A DNA stretch of 48,124 nucleotides from the NCBI GenBank assembly GCA_021106765.1, contig JAIOTO010000020.1:1-48124 (forward strand), read 5' to 3'. Below, one piece after another: positions 1 through 7,671 of this stretch. The notes below the pieces were generated by a model that was not told the DNA's origin, did not search any database, and saw nothing but the letters and a program-made list of their open reading frames with translations. Each line of letters starts with the position of its first letter. Position 1 is the stretch's first letter. A program made the position numbers and the translations under genes. Source of the DNA: Methanosarcinaceae archaeon. Its GTDB lineage: Archaea; Halobacteriota; Methanosarcinia; Methanosarcinales; Methanosarcinaceae.

Positions 1-1131
1 AAACGGATGCAGAAGGAACTGAAAGGGAGCGAGGAACGCTTGAGCCTTGTGATCGAGGGATCTGGTCAGGGACTCTGGGACTGGGATCTTCTTACCGACC
101 ATGCTATATTCAATAAACAGTGGGTACAGATGATCGGCTATCAGGTGGATGAGATCGAACCTCACATAAACTCCTGGAAAGAGCGCCTTCATCCTGATGA
201 TGTATTTCAAGTGGATACGGTTTTGGAGGAACATCTTGCTGGAAGAACACTTTATTATGAGAGCGAACACCGGTTGTTAACAAAGTCCGGTGAATGGAAA
301 TGGATGTTGGATAGGGGTAAGGTGGTCCAGTGGGACGAACACGGTAATCCTGTGCGTATGGCTGGAACCCTCTCGGATATATCACAACGTAAACAGGCAG
401 AAGAAAAACTTGAAATGGCATATAAAGAGTTAAGAACACTCGATACGATGAAGAACGAGTTCCTAGCAAATATTTCACATGAGCTTCGTACGCCACTTGT
501 ATCCATCAAGGGTTTTAGTGAGCTTCTGAATGAAGGGCGGTTGGGGGAACTTGATGAGGATCAGAAAAAAGCTACGGATGCCATCATACGTAATTCAGAA
601 CGGCTCAATCACCTGGTAGACTCACTTTTATATATGAGCCGTCGGCAGGCCCGGAAGATCGTCTACAAATTTGTGCCCATTCAGATATCCACGATCCTGG
701 ATCTTCTTATTCTGGATCTTGTCCCACAGATCAACAAGGTAGGGATCAGGATCAAGAAGGATATCCCGGATGATATTCCCCTGATCAATGGAGATAAAGA
801 ACGTATGGAACAGGTCTTCCTTCATTTGGTGGATAATGCGATCAAGTTCACACCACGTGGGGGAACGATCATAATATCCATGCGTGATGAAAAGAAAGGT
901 GTGTATGTAACGATAAAGGATACCGGTATAGGTATAGCAGAAGAAAATATACATAAGGTCTTCCAGAACTTTTATCAAATAGATGGCTCTACTACACGAA
1001 ACTACTATGGAATTGGTATAGGATTGCCATTGTGTAAAAAGATCGTTGATGATCACGGTGGCAAGATCCAGGTGGAGAGCAAAAATGGTGTGGGCACAAC
1101 GGTTCATTTATGGATACCAGAACTGGGATGA
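1..1131 (+). CDS. PAS-domain sensor histidine kinase (5'-truncated by window edge)
   Basis: Cytoplasmic-looking sensor kinase. From the first in-frame Met at base 7 there is a PAS domain (about residues 10-130, ending in the usual AGTLSDISQRK turn), a HisKA dimerisation domain with the H-box SHELRTP (phospho-acceptor His about 158), and a HATPase_c domain with an N-box (VDNAIKF), a DTGIGI G1 box and a GIGIGL G2 box. The frame is open to base 1 (Lys-Arg precede Met), and the RMQKEL..SEERL linker is the kind that joins tandem PAS domains, so the true start and probably further sensor domains lie upstream. No response regulator is adjacent, which is common for methanogen kinases. Signal sensed cannot be told. 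Confidence 0.93.
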   Translation, partial: KRMQKELKGSEERLSLVIEGSGQGLWDWDLLTDHAIFNKQWVQMIGYQVDEIEPHINSWKERLHPDDVFQVDTVLEEHLAGRTLYYESEHRLLTKSGEWKWMLDRGKVVQWDEHGNPVRMAGTLSDISQRKQAEEKLEMAYKELRTLDTMKNEFLANISHELRTPLVSIKGFSELLNEGRLGELDEDQKKATDAIIRNSERLNHLVDSLLYMSRRQARKIVYKFVPIQISTILDLLILDLVPQINKVGIRIKKDIPDDIPLINGDKERMEQVFLHLVDNAIKFTPRGGTIIISMRDEKKGVYVTIKDTGIGIAEENIHKVFQNFYQIDGSTTRNYYGIGIGLPLCKKIVDDHGGKIQVESKNGVGTTVHLWIPELG

Positions 1132-1200
1132 TATAAGGATCAACTGGACAGGAACAATTTTCGTGGTTGCCAAACCATAGAGTTTGATCACGCCGTCGGA

Positions 1201-1253
1201 AAATATATATTCTATCTAATCAATCACATTCACCACATAAAGAAAAAGGTGAT
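1201..1253 (+). promoter_or_regulatory. mch promoter and RBS
   Basis: An A/T box AAATATATAT at 1201-1210 is the best TATA element ahead of mch; a start site about 25 bases downstream would give a leader of roughly 25 nt. AAAGGTGAT at 1246-1253 is a Shine-Dalgarno sequence just before the ATG at 1257. Inferred from spacing only. Confidence 0.6.
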
Positions 1254-1256
1254 ATT

Positions 1257-2219
1257 ATGATAAGTGTTAACGAAAAGGGATTAGCTGTAATCGATGAAAT
1301 GCTGGATTGGGAAGAGGACATCAAGGTAGAGTCAATGGAGCTTGACAACGGTGCTACCATCATTGATTGTGGTGTCAATGTAGATGGTGGATATGATGCA
1401 GGAATGTACCTGTCCCGCCTGTGCCTTGCCGATCTGGCAGAGATAACCTATACAAAAATTGATCTGGAAGGACTCCCCGTGCCTGCGATCCAGGTAGTCA
1501 CCGATCATCCGGTAATTGCCTGCATGGCTTCTCAGTATGCCGGTTGGAGGATCTCTGTGGGTAAATACTTTGGAATGGGCTCCGGTCCTGCCCGCGGACT
1601 TGGCCTTAAACCAAAGGAACTGTACGAAGAGATCGGTTACAAGGATGATTGCGACGCTGCTGTACTTGTGATGGAATCTGCAGAACTGCCCAATGAAGAG
1701 GTTGTCGAATACATTGCGAAGCACTGCAATGTGGATACAGAGAATGTCTATATCGCTGTTGCTCCGACCTCGTCCATTGCAGGATCAGTGCAAATATCTG
1801 CACGTATCGTGGAGACCGGTATACACAAATTGGAATCCATCGGTTACGACATAAATACCATCAATAGTGGATTTGGTATTGCTCCTATCGCACCGATCGT
1901 TGGTGATGATACGAAGTGCATGGGTTCCACCAACGATTGTATAATCTACTGTGGCGAGACCTACTATACCGTAGAACATGGTGACGCAGAGGCGCTTGCA
2001 GATTTCGTCAAGAAGGCACCATCCAATACATCTGCAGATTATGGAAAGCCGTTCTACACCACTTTCAAGGAAGCAGACTTCGATTTCTTCAAGGTTGATG
2101 CGGGTATGTTCGCACCAGCAAAGATAACGATCAACGACCTTACGTCCAAAAAGTCGTTCACAAGTGGTCGGATCGATCCATCTATCCTGCTGACATCATT
2201 TGGTATCGAGAACGTCTGA
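1257..2219 (+). CDS. mch: Methenyltetrahydromethanopterin cyclohydrolase
   Basis: Catalyses the reversible hydrolysis of N5,N10-methenyl-H4MPT (tetrahydrosarcinapterin in this family) to N5-formyl-H4MPT, a core C1 step of methanogenesis and of methyl oxidation. The 320-aa length is the normal Mch length and the whole protein reads as that family, including the N-terminal [14 protein letters not shown], the GSGPARGL segment near residue 110, the [18 protein letters not shown] segment near 167 and the C-terminal [14 protein letters not shown]-type ending. Cytoplasmic enzyme. It stands as a single gene with its own promoter and is closed by a strong hairpin at 2237-2259. Start at ATG 1257 is supported by the RBS just upstream. 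Confidence 0.97.
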   Translation: MISVNEKGLAVIDEMLDWEEDIKVESMELDNGATIIDCGVNVDGGYDAGMYLSRLCLADLAEITYTKIDLEGLPVPAIQVVTDHPVIACMASQYAGWRISVGKYFGMGSGPARGLGLKPKELYEEIGYKDDCDAAVLVMESAELPNEEVVEYIAKHCNVDTENVYIAVAPTSSIAGSVQISARIVETGIHKLESIGYDINTINSGFGIAPIAPIVGDDTKCMGSTNDCIIYCGETYYTVEHGDAEALADFVKKAPSNTSADYGKPFYTTFKEADFDFFKVDAGMFAPAKITINDLTSKKSFTSGRIDPSILLTSFGIENV

Positions 2220-2236
2220 ACACTTTTTTGAACATA

Positions 2237-2259
2237 TGTACAGCCAATATGGCTGTACA
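2237..2259 (+). terminator. Perfect 10-bp hairpin after mch
   Basis: TGTACAGCCA at 2237-2246 and TGGCTGTACA at 2250-2259 form a perfect 10-bp stem with a 3-nt ATA loop, 17 bases after the mch stop and followed by an A/T-rich tract ending in TTTT. Likely a 3'-end/transcript-stabilising or termination structure. Confidence 0.7.
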
Positions 2260-2307
2260 AATTATATTTTAAATTGTAATATTATATGCGTAGTAGACAC
2301 TTAAAAG

Positions 2308-2499
2308 GAGATCGGCGAGCAGCTCAGCGAGTTCCGTAAACTTGTACTGGATTCGGAAAAGATCATGTTCATAGGGACGTCTGGTTTTTGCACACTCTTT
2401 GCAGAACTGAGCGCATACGTCATGCGAAAGGGTGGAAATGAGCTGGGATCCATCCTGGACACAGATCTTGACAATACAAACAAGATCATCACAATTTAA
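2308..2499 (+). pseudogene. Remnant of a DUF2124-family gene
   Basis: Reading from 2308 (just after an in-frame TAA at 2302-2304, so no start codon) gives about 63 residues beginning EIGEQLSEFRKLVLDSEKIM, then FIGTSGFCTLFAELSAYVMR, ending at TAA 2497. This matches my memory of the N-terminal third of archaeal DUF2124 proteins (about 150 aa, with a (V/I)FIGTPGVCTPFAE core). The start is gone, and after residue ~40 the reading loses resemblance and stops. It is therefore a decayed fragment. DUF2124 has no established function. Assigned from motif memory, not from a search. Confidence 0.6.
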
Positions 2500-2544
2500 A
2501 ATACAGAGACCAGTATGATCATCGGTATCCACTTCCCGGTAAGA

Positions 2545-3564
2545 TCACTTCACCAGTACATCAACAACAACGTGCCACACGCCGGGTGAATACTTCTTGA
2601 TACGATGGCACTCCTTGATCTCGATCTCGCGGCCAAGTTTAGCTGCTGCCGTCCTGATCCGCTCGATCGGACGCACAAATACCCGTTCCTCCGGAGTGGT
2701 TTCGTGGTAATGCAGCATGCCCCCTTCTTTCCTTATCGCGTCAATACCCTGTGCAAGATATTCATGGGTTGTTCCAACATATCCCATTATCACCCGATCA
2801 GCGATCCCCTTTGGCGTGACGCAGGCACAATCTCCATTCACAGGTTCAATGACCTCCCCAACATGATTCAATTCAATATTCTCACAGAGGTACTGGTGGG
2901 AAAGTGGATTGAGCTCAATGGAAATGATCTTTCGGGGAGTTGAATGCACGGCCATTGGAATGGAAAAATAACCAATGCCTGCGAACATATCAACAACGAT
3001 CTCATCCTTGCCATATTTACTCATCCGTTTTCTTTCGGAAAGGTTGCCCTTTGAGTACATGATCTTTGTAACATCTAATTTGAAGAGGCACTCATGCTCT
3101 TTCTGCAATGTCTCCGTATCAGAACCGATAAGGATCTCTCGCATAGGTTCCCGAAATTGTCCCGTGATCCCATGATCCCGTACCACGCATCGGCATCGTG
3201 GATACATCTCAAGTAGGGTCTTTGCGATCAAATATCCTCTGCTGCTGATCTCCTCGGGAATACTGATCACAATGATCTCCCCAATGATCTGCCAGCCAGA
3301 CGGCACATAACATAGTTCATGATCAGGAATGCTATTCTTTAACCGATCTCTCAACGATCGATATCGTTGGTAATACTTCGGATCAGCTTGTTCGATCGTC
3401 CTATAGCCGGTAATATCATCAAGTACAGGGATCTCCATGCATTTTCCACAATTGTAGTTATCGATGATCCTGATCTTTCGTTCTTTATCAAGAAGTTCCT
3501 TCTTGTTGAGTTCTGATCGCAGGTATTCTGCATTTTCAAGGGGAATCACTATTATTCTGTTCAT
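2545..3564 (-). CDS. taw2: tRNA(Phe) wyosine-pathway aminocarboxypropyltransferase / Trm5-like methyltransferase
   Basis: SAM-dependent enzyme of the Trm5/TYW2 superfamily that acts on position 37 of tRNA(Phe). The Rossmann motif VDMFAGIGYFSIPMAVH and the acidic motif SIELNP are clear. In the catalytic region it has GYVGTTHEYL followed by GGMLHYHE; the HYHE ending and absence of the NLP motif typical of Trm5 point to the Taw2 branch (transfer of the 3-amino-3-carboxypropyl group of SAM in wyosine synthesis). The open frame extends to a GTG at 3639, but that would put the TATA box inside the gene; the ATG at 3564 (MNRIIVIP) is preferred, giving 339 aa. Divergent from msvR. Could still be a Trm5 paralogue. 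Confidence 0.78.
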   Translation of the reverse strand: MNRIIVIPLENAEYLRSELNKKELLDKERKIRIIDNYNCGKCMEIPVLDDITGYRTIEQADPKYYQRYRSLRDRLKNSIPDHELCYVPSGWQIIGEIIVISIPEEISSRGYLIAKTLLEMYPRCRCVVRDHGITGQFREPMREILIGSDTETLQKEHECLFKLDVTKIMYSKGNLSERKRMSKYGKDEIVVDMFAGIGYFSIPMAVHSTPRKIISIELNPLSHQYLCENIELNHVGEVIEPVNGDCACVTPKGIADRVIMGYVGTTHEYLAQGIDAIRKEGGMLHYHETTPEERVFVRPIERIRTAAAKLGREIEIKECHRIKKYSPGVWHVVVDVLVK

Positions 3565-3592
3565 ACTTCTTATCACTGCTAACCCCCGATCA

Positions 3593-3618
3593 TTCGGAAG
3601 TTCACGAACGTTTATATA
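3593..3618. promoter_or_regulatory. Divergent taw2/msvR promoter with MsvR-type operator
   Basis: TTTATATA at 3611-3618 lies about 25-32 bases before the msvR ATG (3643) and, read on the other strand as TATATAAA, about 47 bases before the taw2 ATG (3564), so one A/T box can serve both directions. Immediately beside it, TTCG (3593-3596) and CGAA (3605-3608) form an inverted repeat with an 8-base spacer, the same half-site geometry as the described MsvR box TTCGTA-N4-TACGAA. Binding there would cover the BRE side of the msvR promoter and the taw2 start-site side. Confidence 0.65.
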
Positions 3619-3642
3619 GGTAATCCCGGTATTTAACACTAT

Positions 3643-4377
3643 ATGATATCAAGTGGCAACACATCACTTTTTGCAACCGAACATGGTTTTATAGCTATTG
3701 ATGGTGATGTCAAGCTTAAGATCATGGAACTGCTTGAAGATGAAGCACGATCGTTCAACGAGATCGTTCAACATACAGGGAAATCAAAATCAACAATTTC
3801 TGTACATCTCAAAGACCTAAGAGCATGTGGTGTGCTGGAAGGGATAATTGACCCGAATGACCGGCGCAAGAAGATCTATTCAATATGTTCGCGGTACATG
3901 GCATGTTCCCAGGAACCTATTATTAAGCATTATAACACCACGCTGGAGAGATTTGCATCCGCCTCGTTGGATGAATATGATTTTATCAAGCATACATTCC
4001 ATGCACTGCGATGTGGGCTGGAAGCCCAGGGTATCAATACCCAACCACTTTTAAAGCTCATTGGCAAGGATATCGGAACAAAAATTGCCACTAATTTTGA
4101 GTCCGAAGATCTTGATGGCATCCTTGAGGAATTATCATCATTCTGGAGCATGCACCGCCTCGGGACCATATCTGTTCCCTGTCATGACCCGTTATCCATC
4201 ATGGTCAATGATTGTTTTGATTGTGGAACAATGCCTCCGATCGGCATAACACTCTGTTCATTTGATGAAGGTATCCTTGAAGCCGTCCTGCTTGCACAAC
4301 TTGGTATTGACTGCACCATGAAAGAAACGGAATGCTATGGTACAGGCTATGACCATTGTCTTTTTGTGATGCAATGA
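3643..4377 (+). CDS. msvR: MsvR-type redox regulator (wHTH + V4R domain)
   Basis: Methanogen-specific transcription regulator, 244 aa. Residues about 15-85 form an ArsR-like winged helix (IVQHTGKSKSTISVHLKDLR is the recognition helix region). The C-terminal half is a 4-vinyl-reductase (V4R) domain rich in cysteines: Cys180, 191, 194, 205, 224, 231 and 239, with the typical ending GTGYDHCLF. In characterised MsvR proteins, V4R cysteines switch DNA binding by redox state and the protein represses its own gene and oxidative-stress genes. The adjacent TTCG-N8-CGAA repeat supports autoregulation. TATA-to-ATG spacing implies an almost leaderless mRNA. It is separated by 29 kb from the redox island in this window. 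Confidence 0.85.
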   Translation: MISSGNTSLFATEHGFIAIDGDVKLKIMELLEDEARSFNEIVQHTGKSKSTISVHLKDLRACGVLEGIIDPNDRRKKIYSICSRYMACSQEPIIKHYNTTLERFASASLDEYDFIKHTFHALRCGLEAQGINTQPLLKLIGKDIGTKIATNFESEDLDGILEELSSFWSMHRLGTISVPCHDPLSIMVNDCFDCGTMPPIGITLCSFDEGILEAVLLAQLGIDCTMKETECYGTGYDHCLFVMQ

Positions 4378-4409
4378 CTGTAATGATATTCTGTAAATAT
4401 GTATCGTCG

Positions 4410-5096
4410 TCAGGAACCTATGATCACACCAATATCGGACTGCAATAGAGGACCAATGTGTGCCACAATACCTGGGCCATCCGTCCCCTTCCTGCAAATG
4501 ATGGCATTCTCCATAACTCCGAGACGGTCAATTCCGTAGATGTCTTTTCCGTGTCCGGTTTTCTTTATTGCAACCTTGAGCTTTGATCGAGTTACTGAAT
4601 TGACGATCACACGGTCATTACCTGATCGTTTCCACTTCCACCACAGATCGACCTGTTTCTTTGTGAACTGCACCAGTGTCTTGTCATCATGTTCAACGAT
4701 CTCGACCAAAACTGGTATATGCGGGATCATGCCAAACCGCGAAGCGATCTGATGGGGATCACCGGCTCCCAGAGGCTTCAGTGATCCTGTAGAGATCAGC
4801 AATGTGGTTCCTATATCGATTTCAATACCTTTGTCATTGATCGAAACGATATAACCATTATAATGTGTCCCGATCTGTGGTTCTTTTGTAGGGGAACCAT
4901 ATTTTGCTATTAGGAAATTTTCAGCAAACTCCTCGTCCTCACCTTCGATGTTTACCTGGATCCATTTGTTTTTCGTTACCGACAGATCGAACGAAGCATC
5001 CAGATCCTTCAGATCGTTTCCGATCGTGGCCCTGATCGAGGCAATGATATTTCCGGGATCTTTATATGCTTTTATGCAAATTACTGTTTCTCTCAT
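4410..5096 (-). CDS. DUF2110 family protein
   Basis: A 228-aa archaeal protein of the DUF2110 family. The middle, about residues 75-125, reads like an S1/OB-type barrel (IGTHYNGYIVSINDKGIEIDIG), and the C-terminal half is rich in basic residues (WWKWKRSGNDRVIVNSVTRSKLKVAIKKTG split by short turns), suggesting nucleic-acid contact; that is inference. The open frame reaches 5117, but the ATG at 5096 (MRETVICIKAY) is the more usual start. It follows the wHTH gene by 25 bases and lies in a run with trm1, an order I remember from Methanosarcina. Function unknown. Confidence 0.75.
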   Translation of the reverse strand: MRETVICIKAYKDPGNIIASIRATIGNDLKDLDASFDLSVTKNKWIQVNIEGEDEEFAENFLIAKYGSPTKEPQIGTHYNGYIVSINDKGIEIDIGTTLLISTGSLKPLGAGDPHQIASRFGMIPHIPVLVEIVEHDDKTLVQFTKKQVDLWWKWKRSGNDRVIVNSVTRSKLKVAIKKTGHGKDIYGIDRLGVMENAIICRKGTDGPGIVAHIGPLLQSDIGVIIGS

Positions 5097-5121
5097 GTGT
5101 CTCACTATAATCTCCAAGAAT

Positions 5122-5709
5122 TTAATCTTTTCTTATAAGGGTGTCAAACACATCTTCTGTATCATGATATGCTATAATTACCTCGTCCCTTATCGGATCC
5201 TCTGATTCATCTATCAAATTTCCTATCTTCGTGATATCGCGGCTAAATGGACCAAGTTTTCTTTTGATCGTCTCCATATCCGCACCATTTTTGATCAGAT
5301 CCTTATATATGCTTTCGATCTTTGTGCGCAATCCGACGATCTTCTCATAGATCACTGCAGATGCCTGGTTCATATCCTTGATCAGTTCTTCATATGATAT
5401 GGTGGCGGATGCAGGATGGTCATAGCCTTCGGGTAGCTTGCCTTCAAGTGCGATGATAAGGTCTTTCAATGCTTCAACAACCTTCTGTCCCTGTTCAGTG
5501 AGTTCTACATATTTGATCCTACCTTCCACTGTGAACTTGACGAGACCATGTTCCTCCATTTTGGAAAGTATCTTGGTCGTATGGGCAAAAGTAGAGCTGA
5601 TCTCCTTTGTGATCACAGACGCATATGTCCGCTCAAAGGCCCAGATCGCCATTAACGCAAGTGTTGGTTTTTCCTGTAAGAACAGATTTTCTGCATATTC
5701 TTTAGGCAT
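5122..5709 (-). CDS. Winged-helix transcription regulator with C-terminal helical domain
   Basis: A 195-aa protein. Residues about 12-80 form a MarR/ArsR-like winged helix: ITKEISSTFAHTTKILSKMEEHGLVKF is the HTH and FTVEGRIKYVELTEQGQKVV the wing. Residues about 95-195 are predicted helical and charged (coiled-coil-like), possibly for dimerisation. No zinc ribbon is present, so it is not TFE even though TFE-type genes are known near DUF2110 in relatives. The ATG at 5709 is preceded by a GAGGAA-type RBS. Together with DUF2110 (25 bases downstream) it may form an operon. Targets unknown. Confidence 0.75.
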   Translation of the reverse strand: MPKEYAENLFLQEKPTLALMAIWAFERTYASVITKEISSTFAHTTKILSKMEEHGLVKFTVEGRIKYVELTEQGQKVVEALKDLIIALEGKLPEGYDHPASATISYEELIKDMNQASAVIYEKIVGLRTKIESIYKDLIKNGADMETIKRKLGPFSRDITKIGNLIDESEDPIRDEVIIAYHDTEDVFDTLIRKD

Positions 5710-5804
5710 TGATAATTCCTCTAGTGCGTTTACAAATAATGGTCATTGGGGTTTCGTATTATCTAATATAATGTATATTATATCCCATTCTTATATATAA
5801 GTTC

Positions 5805-6968
5805 TCACTGGGTTGATGAAAATATTCTCTTGATCTGGCTAATGTTTGCATTGGTCTTAAAGGACGTTCCGCTAAAATGAGTACGAGAAACTTCAAACCC
5901 TTTATTTTCGATCTTACCTATGAATTCATCCATTGTTGATGCTGATAATCCAAGATCCTTGCAAATGAGATGTTGATCATAGAAGGTCGGTATGTCCAGC
6001 TCATGACTACATGCAGTAACGATCTTCTTTGCCTTTTCGGCAGTATTAAGGGAGCGTTTTTTGATCTCTTCCAGGACCTCTTCACAGAACTCTATTTCAT
6101 GCAACTGCCCAAGCCAGAGTGGACCTGCTATAAAGGTGGAATTCTCACACAATGAACACCGGTCGCTGATAGGAACTGCTATTCCGAATGTTATCTCCCT
6201 GTGCCCGCATATTGGACAGTGGGAGATAAATCCCATCTTCTTTAGTGTCTTGTCCGCATGTTTCGCACCACGCTTGATCTGCAGGTATGCGCGCACATAA
6301 TGTCGGGTTGCATGAGAGAGGAGTGGTATCATGGCCTTGTCATGTTTTGCAAGCTCGCGCGCAACCTTACCGAGCAGTATGCGCACTCCCATCTCACTGT
6401 GATATTCATTATTCAACGGTACAGCGGCATATTTCCGTATTCCGGAGTTCAGATGTGCACCACACAAAGGAGCAGTGTCTGTTGCAGTGACTTCCAACAA
6501 GTGGACTGCCGAACGTGTTGCTGCATCCAGATATGGTGCAGGTGTCCCGAACGGATCAAGGTCAACGATATTAAAGTGCTCCTCATGCAACAATACGTTT
6601 GCATTCTTACATGAAGCAGTCGCAGATTCGGATAGGTCATTCCTCTTGATGTTCCTGCCGATCAGGTCGTATGCGTCCTGGCTCCAGTCGTTGAGAGTGG
6701 TGGACACGCCCACTTCCCTGGCAATCCTGAGCCCACGGATACCTGAAGCTGCCATAGTATCCACATAGGTGATATCCGAAAGAGAGATCTGTCGCAATGC
6801 GGCCAACCGTTTTGCGAACGCAGATGTTGCTGCTATCGATATATCGCGGTTAAGCTCCATATGCGGGTTGTAGAAGACCGGAGCCTGGGAAGGAGGAAAG
6901 TTCACTCCTTCCGGTGGTACCGGTACCGCAACAGTGGTGGTACCCTCGGTAATTTCTGTTGTGTCCAT
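5805..6968 (-). CDS. trm1: tRNA (guanine(26)-N(2))-dimethyltransferase
   Basis: Forms N2,N2-dimethylguanosine at position 26 of tRNAs using SAM. 387 aa, normal for archaeal Trm1. The start region has [21 protein letters not shown]; the SAM site is [10 protein letters not shown]; the catalytic motif [18 protein letters not shown] carries the D-P-F-G signature; a zinc-like CPICG...CSLCEN pair sits in the C-terminal half, which ends in a winged-helix-like region. The frame also opens at a TTG (6983) overlapping the upstream lipoprotein, but ATG 6968 leaves a 4-base gap and is preferred. Probably cotranscribed with the lipoprotein gene. Confidence 0.95.
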   Translation of the reverse strand: MDTTEITEGTTTVAVPVPPEGVNFPPSQAPVFYNPHMELNRDISIAATSAFAKRLAALRQISLSDITYVDTMAASGIRGLRIAREVGVSTTLNDWSQDAYDLIGRNIKRNDLSESATASCKNANVLLHEEHFNIVDLDPFGTPAPYLDAATRSAVHLLEVTATDTAPLCGAHLNSGIRKYAAVPLNNEYHSEMGVRILLGKVARELAKHDKAMIPLLSHATRHYVRAYLQIKRGAKHADKTLKKMGFISHCPICGHREITFGIAVPISDRCSLCENSTFIAGPLWLGQLHEIEFCEEVLEEIKKRSLNTAEKAKKIVTACSHELDIPTFYDQHLICKDLGLSASTMDEFIGKIENKGFEVSRTHFSGTSFKTNANISQIKRIFSSTQ

Positions 6969-6972
6969 CTTA

Positions 6973-7428
6973 TCAGTTGACAATAATGGTCATGTTCATA
7001 GCGTTCCATGGAGGAATTGTGAACTTGTAGATCCCAGCTTCTTCAAAGGTATAGTTGAACTTGGCCAGAGTTCCGATTGTTTGATCTTCCCATAGGCCAT
7101 TCTCACTTACAAGCATGAAGTTCCTCCTGTTATCACGTTCCACATTCCACCAGACGACTGTGTCACTCTGGTTTATAGTTATTGTAGAAGAAGGGAAACA
7201 ACGATAAGCAAAAAGTCGTATCGTCCTTTCCTGAGGTTCTATTGTCGGAACCTCTTCGCCTATTTCCTCGTCCAGTATTTCATCCTCACCATTTTCGCTT
7301 TCGTTCTCTGCACCCTCATCCATCTCATCGGTCCCGTCGGGAGATTGGATATCAGAATCGTCCCCCACACAACCCACAATAAGAAGAGATGCACATATTA
7401 TTAGCATTACGATAATCTTTGTGTTCAT
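6973..7428 (-). CDS. Lipoprotein with cupredoxin-like domain lacking copper ligands
   Basis: 151 aa. Residues 1-20 are a lipoprotein signal with lipobox LIVGC (Cys20 lipidated). Residues about 22-65 are a very acidic linker (Asp/Glu-rich). Residues about 68-151 look like a small beta-sandwich of the plastocyanin/cupredoxin type ([17 protein letters not shown], then [19 protein letters not shown]). The usual copper ligands are missing: no His follows the VVWWN strand and the C-terminal Cys-X-His-X-Met loop is absent. Thus it is probably anchored on the cell surface without a type-1 copper site. Upstream of trm1 by 4 bases, an unlikely functional partner. Role unknown. Confidence 0.7.
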   Translation of the reverse strand: MNTKIIVMLIICASLLIVGCVGDDSDIQSPDGTDEMDEGAENESENGEDEILDEEIGEEVPTIEPQERTIRLFAYRCFPSSTITINQSDTVVWWNVERDNRRNFMLVSENGLWEDQTIGTLAKFNYTFEEAGIYKFTIPPWNAMNMTIIVN

Positions 7429-7671
7429 ATTTACCCCATTCCAATAAAGATCATAACGACATCTTCAGCGTTATTTATTATCTATGTATCCTTCAAAAGT
7501 GCTATATCTCTTAATTTTTTCAAGAACAATGGTCACATATACATATTTAAGTTCTTATATTTATTTGATTTGCTGAACAATAGTCTGGAATAAGGACTGG
7601 TCTAACAAATAGAATACAGGGTACTGGTCTCATTGTTGCCACCCGGTATTCAACGACCAGAATATATGCCC

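Noticed and set aside
2269-2532. 87-aa minus-strand reading frame behind mch
   Set aside because: It is antisense to the DUF2124 remnant, which carries the recognisable protein sequence.
3565-3639. GTG start of taw2 at 3639
   Set aside because: It would place the shared TATA box and the operator within the coding region; ATG 3564 fits better.
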